Assembly: GCF_001642475.1 (NCBI RefSeq)
Contig: NW_019174001.1
Location: forward strand, 62,001-126,000
DNA length: 64,000 nt
Direction of reading: 5' to 3'
DNA from: Fonsecaea monophora
Taxonomy: Eukaryota > Ascomycota > Eurotiomycetes > Chaetothyriales > Herpotrichiellaceae
A program made the translations under genes and the position numbers. Below, in pieces: positions 42,706-55,271 of the stretch. Position 1 is the stretch's first letter. Each line of letters starts with the position of its first letter. The notes under the pieces are model-generated. The model made no database searches. It had not been told where the DNA came from and was given only the letters and a program-made list of their open reading frames with translations.

Positions 42706-44052
42706 CTATGAAACTTCCCGGCCATGTAGTACAACATCGCGATACAGTTCTTCGGGCAGTTCTCTCACAATCCACACAGTCATCTTGATCACCTCATCAG
42801 CGTTCAGGTTTGGAAAACTTCGCAGCATCTTTGCAGGACTGGTTTCCCCAAGAAGTTTGTCCTTCAGCAAGAGGAGCTGAGCAACAACACAGATAACGTT
42901 CAGATGCACGCCAAATGCGAACAAGAAGTCCCACAGTTTGAGCACCTCTGGAAGTGGTGGAGTGCAAGCACATAGTGTCAATACGGAAGGAAAGGCGTAG
43001 ATCTTCGCCGGTAAAGACTTGCTGAGAAGGAAGGATGAGAGTGTCGGATTTATCTCCGATAAGATTCTGTCAATGAGGTCAAGACCTCTATGTACGCCGG
43101 ACATGGTCGGGGAGAGGTACGTCGGAATATGCTCAGTCAATAGGTTTGTCAGGATCGCGTATGCCTGAGCCTCTGAGCGAGAAGCATATAGCAATGGAGC
43201 GGAGAGGACGTTGATGCCCTGGAGGTATGTGGATTGAGGATATCTCTGAGCAAATTCCGAGGGAGGGTCGGAAGATTGTTCATCATGTATCCGCCAGGCG
43301 GTTGCATTCAACAGTCGGGTCAAACTCGCATCCGTCACGCGTCGCTTGAAAAGTGTATCGGTTGCCAACGTGCGGAAGACATCGTTGGAGATCTTCTCGT
43401 AGGCAGGACTACGACTTCGGTGTATGAGATCAAGATAGGTATCAGTCGAGAGAGGGCCGATGTTAAGAAGAGTTAACCACAGATATATTCGGTAATCGGA
43501 CATGCCTTCTTTGGTTGCATTAACTCCACTGGTAAGGATAGAGTGCCGGAGCAAAGAGAGAGCGGTGGCAGCGGTGGTCCCAGGCGGTGGCCCATCACGA
43601 AGCGTCATTTCGAGGCTGGACTTGCGGGCATGCGTCAGAATATGGTTGGAGGAGGGATTTGAGAGAAGTGTAGGCGGGGGCTTGCGGTTGCGAGGCACAT
43701 GAGGCAGAGGCGCATCACTGTTCGCGCGGGCGCGCGAATGGCTAACGGCGTTTGAAACAGTGGTATGTGGTTGTGTCGCCGCTGGCTGAGGTTGACTGAG
43801 CTGTTCGCGTGAGGGCTTGGTCAAGACCCCAGACCGAGGTCTCAGATTGGAAGATTGGGTGCCCATATTGCTGGTCGAGGAGAGCTGATTGTGGGATTGC
43901 AGCCGACGAAGACCGCGAGACCTTTCAGTAGAGGTCAAGTTATTCTTCTCAGGTGAGCCCGGAAGCCTGATAGAAACAGGGTCGGGAGAGGGAGCGGGCA
44001 GAAAGACATGGCGACCGGCGAGCTTGTGAGGGGAGATAGAAGTGGCAGTCAT
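42706..44052 (-). CDS. BUB2: Bub2/Cdc16, TBC-domain GAP of the spindle-position checkpoint
   Basis: An intronless gene of 448 residues. The TBC Rab-GAP-like domain spans about 165-430: GMSDYRIYLWLTLLNIGPL, the arginine-finger motif ISNDVFR (221-227), RRVTDASLTRLLNA, and the glutamine-finger motif YLQGINVLSAPLLY (Gln278). Later segments match TBC helices (KLWDFLFAFGVHLNV, LRSFPNLNADEVI). In yeast, Bub2 with Bfa1 forms the GAP for the Tem1 GTPase at spindle poles and holds mitotic exit; S. pombe Cdc16 with Byr4 does the same for the septation network. Both catalytic fingers are present. The first 150 residues are a disordered Ser/Pro/Arg-rich extension absent from yeast Bub2 (about 306 residues), probably phosphoregulated. 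Confidence 0.93.
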   Translation of the reverse strand: MTATSISPHKLAGRHVFLPAPSPDPVSIRLPGSPEKNNLTSTERSRGLRRLQSHNQLSSTSNMGTQSSNLRPRSGVLTKPSREQLSQPQPAATQPHTTVSNAVSHSRARANSDAPLPHVPRNRKPPPTLLSNPSSNHILTHARKSSLEMTLRDGPPPGTTAATALSLLRHSILTSGVNATKEGMSDYRIYLWLTLLNIGPLSTDTYLDLIHRSRSPAYEKISNDVFRTLATDTLFKRRVTDASLTRLLNATAWRIHDEQSSDPPSEFAQRYPQSTYLQGINVLSAPLLYASRSEAQAYAILTNLLTEHIPTYLSPTMSGVHRGLDLIDRILSEINPTLSSFLLSKSLPAKIYAFPSVLTLCACTPPLPEVLKLWDFLFAFGVHLNVICVVAQLLLLKDKLLGETSPAKMLRSFPNLNADEVIKMTVWIVRELPEELYRDVVLHGREVS

Positions 44053-44903
44053 CGTGGTAGTACGTGAAGAGACGCGGGTGAGGCAAAGACGGAGGGCGCA
44101 GATGGTGGGATGCAGGCAGAACGCGTCAACAGGTTTGGAGCTGGAGTTATTCCATATCTTGAGGGCGAGTGAGACTGGATCGCAGTTGGAGAAGGTCCAA
44201 AACCTTCAGCTTTTGGGTCGCAGGGTGTTGGTGTTTGGTGTTGCAGCCCAGCCACGAGTTTAACAGTTGTTGGCTGAACGGCCCTGAGGACCCCGCCATG
44301 TCCCCCTAACACAGGCTTTGGTCTGACGCGATCTGACGCGTGATCCTGGCACTGCGTTTCTGGGGTACGAAATGCCGCAGCCAGGAACCCGAGGCATCAC
44401 CATCAGCAGCAATCAGTGCCAGCACCAAGTGTAACGACAAAATGATCGTCAAAATTCCTGGCTTACGATCCCCTTCGCATGTCGATGACCTGCAGCACAA
44501 ATGCAAGATGGATACCATGGGAAATCGTTCCGGTCATCTCCTCGATAATCCAGATTCCCAGCCTCTCGCCTACCTAACCGATGGCGCCATACTCGTACGA
44601 GGAGGAAAGATAGCCCAGTAAGCTGCTCCCCATTTCCCTGTGCAGGAAGCCGTTTGATGATCCACACACTCCGCCAGCGACAACTCCGACAACAGCTCGC
44701 AAAATGACCTCTCCAACATCAATCTTCCTTTTCACTACTCACCAACGAGTGCAAAACACTGTCATCTATCCGAGGCTTCATCCAGCATAATTTTTCGTTC
44801 CAGCTATGATAACACATAGATAACACTGCGGGCAGTGAGAGACGGAACTTTGAGGTCTTGCGTTTCCACCTAGTCAGAGAAATTCCCCCACGTTACACGA
44901 AGA
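44053..44903. promoter_or_regulatory. Divergent region between BUB2 and the MATE gene
   Basis: 851 bp between divergent ATGs. It must hold both promoters. It also contains a possible gene relic, listed separately. Confidence 0.5.
44508..44617 (+). pseudogene. Possible relic of the N-terminal exon of a guanine deaminase-like amidohydrolase
   Basis: From ATG 44508 the frame reads MDTMGNRSG, then DNPDSQPLAYLTDGAILV and RGGKIAQ, ending at a donor-like CA-GTAAGC at 44616-44622. The spacing DNP...L-x-DG-x-LLV-x-x-GKI matches the N-terminus of bacterial-type guanine deaminases. Some 150 bases later a frame reads IRGFIQHNF, faintly like VPGFIDTHIH, but no metal-binding HxH or remaining 350 residues exist before the MATE gene at 44904. 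Could be chance or a real short leader peptide. Confidence 0.25.
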
Positions 44904-46403
44904 ATGGCCGGACGTCGACCCTCCGAGACCAGTGCTCTTCTCAACGACCATGGGATTGATGACTTCCGGAAGTCTGTTGAACAAATCGATCAGAGAATAT
45001 ATGGCACAGTTGACGAGGAGGAGTCCTCGGTTTTCACAGGTCCGGCTCTTGACACGACTTGGAAGACAGAGACCAAGCTTCTGGCTCGGTATTCGGGTCC
45101 GTTGATCCTGACCTATATCTTGCAATACTCCTTCAGCTTGGTCACAGTGTACGTTGCCGGACGTCTGGGGACAAAGGAGCTGGGAGCAGCATCCCTAGCC
45201 ACGATGACAGCCAATATTACGGGATTGTGCGTCTTTGAGGGCCTCGCAACCAGCCTGGACACATTGACGTCGCAGGCATTTGGGAACGATAAGAAACATC
45301 TGGTTGGTCTCCATGTTCAACGCATGAGTTTAATGGTTTGTGTGGTCACCATCCCGATAGGCGCTATCTGGATTTGTTCTCCCTGGATTCTGTCAGCTAT
45401 TGTGCCCGAAAAGGATGAGGCTCTTCTGGCTGGTACTTTCATGCGCATCTACTTGGCTGGCGCTCCTGCTTGGGCCATCTTTGAAGCTGGAAAGCGTTTG
45501 TGCCAGGCCCAGGGCGATTTTACTGCCTCGCTCGTGGTTGTTTTGGTCTGTGCTCCTCTGAACATCCTTTGGAACTGGCTCCTGGTGTTTCATTTCCACC
45601 TGGGCTTTGCAGGTGCCGCTTGGGCCGTGGTCATATCCAATAACCTTCAGCCGATTGTTCTAGCTCTGTATGTCGCCTACATTGCCCCCTCAAACCTACA
45701 ATGTTGGCCAGGCTTGGACTTGCGACGAGCATGCCGAAACTGGGGTCCCATGATCAAATTGGCCGTCCCTGGCGTCCTCATGACCTTTTCAGAGTGGTTC
45801 GCCTTTGACATTCTTACAATTGCAGCTGGATATCTGAGTGAGCCAGACCTTGCTGCTCAGTCTGTTTTAATGACGGTGGTTGTGACCATGTATCATATCC
45901 CATTTCCCATCTCGATCGCAGCGTCGACAAGATTCGGCAATCTCATCGGATATGGAGCGTTAAATGCTGCGCGGAAGGCTTGGAAGACGCACTATCTGAT
46001 CTTCATGTGCATTGGGATATTTGATGTCATCTTGCTGACATCTTGTCGACATGTCATCGCAGCTATTTTCACCACTGACGACGCGGTGAGGGCAATCATC
46101 GCCTCCGTCATGCCAATAACTGCAGCCGCCCAATTCTTTGACGCACTCCTTGCTATCTCAAATGCTCTTTTGCGTGGACTGGGGAGACAAAAGGTCGGTG
46201 GTTGGGTCAATCTGGGGGTCTACTATCTATTCGCTCTTCCGTTGTCGTTCTTCTTATGTTTTGGTCCGCCTCAGATGGGCTTGGGTGGCATGTGGATTGG
46301 CCCATGTACAGGACTCGGATGCGCAACAATCATCATGGCCACGTACATGCGGCTGACCGATTGGCAAAAAGCTGTCGAAGATGCACGAGCACGGGAGGAG
46401 TAG
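44904..46403 (+). CDS. MATE-family multidrug/metabolite exporter
   Basis: An intronless gene of 499 residues. After a hydrophilic N-terminus (about 1-60) there are twelve hydrophobic segments, the MATE number. Diagnostic segments include GPLILTYILQYSFSLVTVYVAGRLG, here only in part, then GLATSLDTLTSQAFG, the family loop with the Thr-Gln pair, and FAGAAWAVVISN. The second half repeats the pattern with VPGVLMTFSEWFAFDI and PFPISIAASTRFGNLIG. Fungal MATE proteins such as yeast Erc1 use a cation gradient to export small molecules from the plasma membrane or into vacuoles. The substrate is unknown. It is divergent from BUB2 and tandem with the pyruvate decarboxylase, with no evident functional link. 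The ATG lies in an AGAATGGCC context. Confidence 0.92.
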   Translation: MAGRRPSETSALLNDHGIDDFRKSVEQIDQRIYGTVDEEESSVFTGPALDTTWKTETKLLARYSGPLILTYILQYSFSLVTVYVAGRLGTKELGAASLATMTANITGLCVFEGLATSLDTLTSQAFGNDKKHLVGLHVQRMSLMVCVVTIPIGAIWICSPWILSAIVPEKDEALLAGTFMRIYLAGAPAWAIFEAGKRLCQAQGDFTASLVVVLVCAPLNILWNWLLVFHFHLGFAGAAWAVVISNNLQPIVLALYVAYIAPSNLQCWPGLDLRRACRNWGPMIKLAVPGVLMTFSEWFAFDILTIAAGYLSEPDLAAQSVLMTVVVTMYHIPFPISIAASTRFGNLIGYGALNAARKAWKTHYLIFMCIGIFDVILLTSCRHVIAAIFTTDDAVRAIIASVMPITAAAQFFDALLAISNALLRGLGRQKVGGWVNLGVYYLFALPLSFFLCFGPPQMGLGGMWIGPCTGLGCATIIMATYMRLTDWQKAVEDARAREE

Positions 46404-49005
<2,602 letters not shown>

Positions 49006-50501
49006 GGTGATGGATAAACTCTGACACACAGCGGGTCGTTCGAGAAGGTGTAGTCTGCTTCTTTGAGCACATGGCATTTGGCCTTTCTGACTTCTGATCT
49101 CTGGGGTTTGGGTTCTAGCGGATTGGTGGAGTGCTGGGCGTTGTGAGAGGAACGAGTCTAATGTCAGGAGTCTCCTTCCCCTTATGACATACTATATGAT
49201 GGGGCTAACTAGTAGCGATATTCCTTCCGTTTTTCTGGTGTTTAGACTGTGGCCTGTCTCTTCATTGATTAGCTATATATAGTATAGGTATTCGGGACCC
49301 GGGGTGCCTACGTAGTAACGACACGGAGGTTTATGTTTGCGAAATGCCGAGCAGATGTCCAGAACAGTTGTGTATGTTCTCCCCAGAGCTGACAACATGG
49401 CTTTGGTTTTCTCCACCTGAGGATTCAATCATACATGGAAAGCGTTGGGCGAAGAGTCACGTACATCAGGTGGCCTAGGCCATGATGCTACCACGCGGTG
49501 GCTAAAAGCAGCAAGCCGTCTGTCTGTTTCTGTCAAATGTCCGTCACACACATTCTTGGCCTTTTGCCTGCGCCTCGTGTTGTGCTTCTTCCTCTTCCTC
49601 TTCCTCTTCCACTCCAGCTGTGGTCGCAATCTCATCAAAATTTTGTCCTCTCACAGCTTGACGCACACTCCTCGCTCACTCCTGACTTCGTATCTTCATT
49701 ACACGTAAGGCCAACTCCTTGATTAACGTCAAGGTTTGATAGGCAAGACAGGCCTTGCACTGGTCATAACACAGGCTGTGGGTGGGACAGCCGTGTCCGC
49801 CCAACCTCCTAGCCGCGCTGTGACCTCCACCTCAAGCCCGAAAAGGGGCGTTTATCAGGCGAGCTGAACTCGAAACTCTACCACCAGCTTCGGTTATCGA
49901 CCTGGTCAAAGCCTTTCCCCACCATCATCCCTGCCCCAGCGGCGTCTGCTCATTCAAGCTGAGCTTCACCGTTTTCTTTTTCTTGGGTCTTCCCTCTCAC
50001 ACCATTTGCATCATCGGACTGCAACTTTATGGCTGATTTTGTCAATTTCCCCATGTCTGATGACCACACGATGGCGCCCATCACGGAGATTGTCCCCCCT
50101 TTGCCGACGGTCTGCCTGCCTCTATGCCTCAGAGCGTTTCCAGTATGCTTTCTCCAACCGTCCCGCCCAACAAGCCAGCCAGCCATGCTCCAACCTTGAC
50201 CTGGTGCATGGGGAAGACTGCTATCCATTTGGTCCAAGCTACAGCAGCAAGTTCCCGGGATCTAGATCTGTCGCATAGCACTATATTCGACGGTTCGCCC
50301 CATTGGTGCCATACTTTTGCCCTCGTGTCTGTGCGAGGTCACACAGCCCGTATCCGACGAAAAAAGGATGCACGAGATCCAGTGATATAAAGTGCCCTGC
50401 TCGGCAAGTCTCTAGATGGTAGGTCTTTTTGGTCAATGTCCTGTCTGTGCTCGTCTCCCTCGTCTCGACTACGTTGATGGTATATCACGGCATCAGCAAA
50501 A
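49006..50501. other. 1.5 kb intergenic stretch, no supported gene
   Basis: Holds the PDC 3' UTR and the promoter of the next small gene. A TATATATAGTATAGG stretch lies near 49272, and CTTCCTCTTCCTCTTCCTCTTCC, a pyrimidine hexamer repeat, lies near 49584-49607. No gene is supported. Confidence 0.45.
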
Positions 50502-51134
50502 ATGCCTTTCTCGAGTGCTTCAGATGAAGCATTCTCACGCTCTACAGTAATGGCACCACACCAGGTCGATCCCAGCCAACCGACCAATCTGGAATGTCTT
50601 CTCATCCATACCATCTATGCGCTTTCTTTTTGCATTCTTCTTTGCATCCTCATCCTCTTCCGACAGACCCGGAATCAAGGTCAGCGGTCAGACCTCAGAG
50701 AACACGCCCTAGAGTCGGATCCGAAAGACCAAGGTTCAAAACATTCAGATCAACATTTGACACGATCAATGGTGCCTTTGACGGGATCCTCTCATACTGT
50801 TCACGACTCTTCACCGATGCGGTCAGGTCCAGTCACAAGTGGGTATCTGGCATCTGCGGCAAAAGCTGCGAACGCGAGAAAGGTGGACTTTGAAGTGAGA
50901 GCCAGGGGTCGAAAATTGGGTGCTATGGCAAATGCAGGCCCAAGTGACGAAACACACAGCATCTATGACGAGCCCGACTCCTCGTGGAGACGACATTCAT
51001 ACCCACAGCCTTCGCAACAGGGCGGCTTGCTCCGCCAGGACTGCAAATTTGATGGCACGGAGCATTTCTGTGATGGACAAGATGCACGAATTGTCTGGAG
51101 GCGAAGGACATTGACGTTTGAGGGAAGGCGTTGA
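50502..51134 (+). CDS. Small single-pass membrane protein, unknown
   Basis: A 210-residue frame beginning at an AAAATGCC context. A single hydrophobic segment, LIHTIYALSFCILLCILILF (about 34-53), follows a short polar N-terminus, suggesting a type III or tail-out membrane protein without cleaved signal peptide. The remaining 155 residues are polar and Ser/Arg-rich, with a patch SGYLASAAKAANARKVDFEV that looks structured. It ends RIVWRRRTLTFEGRR. No domain is recognised and no intron signals force another model. It converges on SRP68 from 1.8 kb away. Length and composition support a real gene, but homologues would be needed to be sure. Confidence 0.5.
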   Translation: MPFSSASDEAFSRSTVMAPHQVDPSQPTNLECLLIHTIYALSFCILLCILILFRQTRNQGQRSDLREHALESDPKDQGSKHSDQHLTRSMVPLTGSSHTVHDSSPMRSGPVTSGYLASAAKAANARKVDFEVRARGRKLGAMANAGPSDETHSIYDEPDSSWRRHSYPQPSQQGGLLRQDCKFDGTEHFCDGQDARIVWRRRTLTFEGRR

Positions 51135-52906
51135 GCGTCGAACTCTCAAGCCACGACTCCTACCCGAATGATGACCTTGGAGCTGAAAGACTGTCGCTCG
51201 GCGGGTTCGGCGACTTCGGCTACCATTGAATAGACGACAACTCCTCTGCAGATCTGTCCCCAATTCCAGACGGGATCCCTTCGTGGAACTGTCAACGTGG
51301 CAACGCGGCGACGATAGTCATTGCAAGAGGTCTTGGTAAGTTTGGCGTGGTCCAAATGGGACTTCGGCTGGACCGGATCAAGCGCCAAAGATGCAAAAAG
51401 TTAGATATACCCCGCACATGGAACACGAATGGAAGCTCTTTTGAATGGATCAACGGGGTGGGTGGATTCTGGGTTGGATCAACACTGTTTGGGCTTTGGA
51501 ATAGGCCCTTTTTGGAATTGTCAGGCTATCAACGCCTCTGCTAGCGAGGCGTCTTTTGCAGATGGTATACCTACAGAGATTAATTATAATCCACCAGTGG
51601 ACCACGGCGATGCCCCCGAATCCCGTTTGCATTGCATATCTGGAATGGGTGGAAGTAGCCGTGAGGCTGGGAGACCACCTAGCAGCAGCATACGAGTGAA
51701 AAAAAATGGTCGTCGTGATTTGTGGGTGTGGTGTGGTGTGGTTGTGCGCTGGTCTGTGCTGATGATGGTTTTCAGCTGGACAGGGATCCCGACCAAGTGA
51801 CCGAGTGACCGACCGATTGGCCGCACCCAACGAAACGGACACTGCACCCATTTGCTCGGGGGTTTTTCTTTTTTTCTTTTTTTCCACCCTCGTACCCTGA
51901 AACCCTTTTTTTTTCATTACCTTGTGTGTTTATGACGAGTGAATCTCGCCCTGGCAATGCCACGTGTCAGGAAACACTTCGTATGACGAAATGGAATGGA
52001 ATGAAAAGAAGCGAAGCGGAGAGAGGCGAGGCCGGGCTAGGCGAGACGAGGGTACCTCGAGTGCGAATGATATTATCCGGGAAGAGGCGATACGAGATGA
52101 CATGAGATGAGACAAGGTTGAGATAAGACGACAAGTTCGCATACATGTGTTGTTAGGTTCATGTGATGGTATATGGTGGTCATGTGGTATGTTAGGGTAG
52201 GTAGGTACGTATCTCCTGCCTCATTTCTGTAATATCTGGTACCTGGTACGGAGTACTCGATACAGACGACCTGGCATCCTGGCATCCTGGGTACATGTCC
52301 CGTCCGGTTCACCCGTCGGGTTTCAAAGCTCCTGGCGCCACCACCATCAGCCAGCGGGCTGCAGACAGGGAGGGATCCTTTGGTTTCTGTTTAATGTACC
52401 GAGTACATACTACCTACATACTAGGTAGCTACGTAGGTACATGTGTTCCCAGGCTTGTTTCGTCTACATACATACACATTGTCGTGTCTTCCTGCGTACC
52501 GAGAGGAGGTAAGTAAGTGTCTGTTCGATGGTAATTAGAGTAATCGGTATATCCGTCATCCATCACTCATCGCCTTCTGGGTTCTAGATTCTGGATTTTG
52601 GTCGAGGCTCGATCAGTGTAAGCTATCCTATCACTATCACGCTCACTATCGCGCGCGATCCAATTCAGCACTCATTAACACTTTAGCGTCATCCTTGTCG
52701 TGGTTCACTGTCTCTGTCGTTGTCACTTTCATTGCCATTGCCACCGTCGCTCTGACTCTGTCCATCCCTGTCCCTATCCCTGCCGACTGGTCGGGAGCTC
52801 GATTGAATGCATCCCTTGCCCAGCTGAGAGGTGCGTGAACCGCTTTGGCCTCGAGGTGTAACTCTGCATCATCCTTGCAGGAGTATTTGCCATGCGCAAC
52901 ACACCC
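51135..52906. other. Convergent intergenic with short palindromic GTAC-type repeats
   Basis: 1.8 kb between the small membrane protein gene and SRP68. It contains a T-rich tract (51863-51913), tandem CTGGCATC (about 52270-52286), and a cluster of GGTAGGTAGGTACG, GGTACCTGGTACGGAGTAC and CTAGGTAGCTACGTAGGTAC motifs between 52195 and 52445. No gene is supported. Confidence 0.5.
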
Positions 52907-54885
52907 TTAGCGTCCAAATCCAAACCATCCCTTTCTCGCCGCGGGTTTCTGCTGCTCTTCGCTCTTGTCGACTTTTCCATTGACTTCTTCCCCGATTCCT
53001 CCCATCTGTACGTCCTCGGCCCCTACGACTTCGGTTTCGGGTCCCTTTTCGCCAGGGTACTTGATGTAGTTCCATGCCAGATCAAAGAAGAGTGGTTTGA
53101 CGGGGACCGGGCGGAGTTTGGGAGGATAGTTGACGAGATTGGTTAGGTCTACGTTTGGGATGTATTCGTTGTGTGAAAGACGCTCGATGAGAGGTGCAGG
53201 TTTAATTGCGGTTGCTTGGGTCGTGTCTTTCGGGGTTGGCTGACTTGTTCTTGCGAGGGATCCAAGGTCAGCTAGGGCACGGAATTGAGTGACCAGTTTG
53301 CTGAGGGTGGCGGTGGTGTGCGTGAGACGCTGGATCGATAGGTCGAGCTTTGGTGGTGCAGAACTGTGGTCAGCGGACGCTGCTTTCAATGTAGCTGTGG
53401 CTGCTTCCGCCAACTCAAGTGCTCGAGCATACAAGGCCAGCGCATTTGGTATATGGTCACTGATCGCATGTGAGCGGCCAACAGCCAAACACTTCAACGC
53501 ACGGAAGTATGCCCGTTTTGCATCAAGCTCATCCACAAAAGCACTGTCCGCAATGACACCGGGTAGTTCCTTGACAGCGTCGAGACTCTGCAGAATAGAG
53601 TCGTACAGAGCAACCCTCTCGCGCAGCCTCGATAGCTTGCGGCCCGAACTCTCCTCCTTGGGCGCGCGAGGTTTGCCGTCCTTGCGTGGCTTCAAGCTCT
53701 TGGTCGGCTTCTCGGGTTCAAAGGCCATACCATCGTCATCAGCACCACAGAGGATTCTATTGCGCCCAATCCGCCATTCGATCACGGCATAGTTGACGGC
53801 CGTACGGGTAATTTGCAAAGACTGCAGCCGAGAATCACCAGTGTCAACACCTTCGGCAATCAGCTCGTCGATAGCGGTCTTCGTGGCATCGGCGGCATCC
53901 TGGCGGGCCGTGATGACTTCTTCGTACGCGGTTGCTAGGTCTTTGGCACTTACAGATCCACCTTTGAAGGATTTGTAGGTGCTGTCCAACTCGTCTTCCC
54001 GTTCTTTAGAGAAACCAAGAGCTTGAGATATATTGGCGTCTTCCAAATTCACTTTCCTACTCCTCCAAGAAATTGTAGAGGGGATTTCCTTAGGTCCTCC
54101 TTTGGTAGGAGCCGCCTCAGTTCCTGTCGAGAACGCCTGTGGATTAATGTCTTCGACTGTGCTCCTGACAGCAGCTTCACTCTTGGGAAAGTTCTCAATG
54201 GCGATATCATTGATGGTCCTGGTGCGGGGCATCTTCATCTGATATGCGGCATAACGAATGCTGGGGTCCACGATGCCCGATAACAATTCTTTGTACGTGT
54301 CCGTCTTCGATGTGCGTGCTAATGTCGTGTACACAACCTGGGCGATAGAATAATGTTGAATACATTCCTGCCATCTTCCCTTCTCAAAATCCAGACTTCC
54401 TCTTAACATGGCGAGATAAGCACGTGCTTCGAGTTCGTCTATCGCTTGTGCGCCAGTCGTGCTGCGATCTTGCAGAACAGTCACGAGGTTGTCGGCGTAG
54501 GTGATGGCTCTTCGGAGCCTGGAAGCAATTTGTTTTTTCGTGGAACCAGGCATGGGTTTCTGAGTATTCTCTGCCGACTGGGCCGATTTCATGGCCATCG
54601 AAGACGCCCATGCCCGTTCGGAGCTGGCTAGAAGCAGTTGCACCCATCTTCAAACACAGTCAGTCGACCGGTTCTGTTCGTGAAATGATGCTCTTACTCT
54701 GCGTTTTTGGCCACATTTTCTGCGGTCACTGGAGCTTTGGGAGTGTATTTTCTTCCCCGAGTTGCGGCACCGAGTCGCCTGCGGAGGTTGTGGATTTTGC
54801 GGGTGGCTTGCGCATGATAGGCATCATAGTCCCCTCCTAGCAAAGCCCGCTCGCGCTCGGAGACGATCGATCTGGTGATATCCAT
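52907..54885 (-). CDS. SRP68: Signal recognition particle subunit SRP68
   Basis: Two exons, 54885-54698 and 54647-52907, give 642 residues, typical for SRP68. The 50-base intron has donor GTAAGA and acceptor GAAG; splicing joins VAKNAE to WVQLLLASSERAWA. The N-terminal RNA-binding helical domain is visible as HAQATRKIHNLRRRLG, then KKQIASRLRRAITYADNLV. A middle segment WRIGRNRILCGADDDGMAF is characteristic, and TPR-like helices follow (RERVALYDSILQSLDAVKE, YFRALKCLAVGRSHA). The C-terminal SRP72-binding part includes PPKLRPVPVKPLFFDLAWN. SRP68 with SRP72 forms the large S-domain heterodimer on SRP RNA and helps engage the SRP receptor in co-translational ER targeting. The tail KGWFGFGR is glycine/aromatic-rich. 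Confidence 0.93.
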
Positions 54886-55271
54886 GGTGGAAGCCAGTCG
54901 AGCAAGAGATGGTTGCGCAAGAAGCCAGAATTATCACAGCGCTACCGAGAAGTGAGGGCAGACATAAATGTGGGGATAATTCCAATGTGTGCAGTTAGTC
55001 GCGGCGCTGCGGCGCAAGCGGCGTTAGCGAGCTACCATCCAACGCAGGCTCAGATACCTCGTACACTTCGTTTATTATTATTTCCCTTCGACTTTTCTCT
55101 CACCTGATACATATCGTCGCTTCACATTGGCTTTCCATCTCACCCTCTCCCTTCGCGTTGTCATTTCTGTGACTTTCCCACTTATCTCTATATGTCAGAA
55201 AGACAGTCCGTCACCACAGTTAGCAATTTTCATCTTGTGCTAGACCATACGTCGACTGTCTCGATCGTGGC
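54886..55271. promoter_or_regulatory. Divergent promoter of SRP68 and the PPR gene
   Basis: 386 bp separate the divergent ATGs of a translation-targeting gene and a mitochondrial RNA-binding protein gene. No repeats or clear TATA are seen. Confidence 0.5.
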
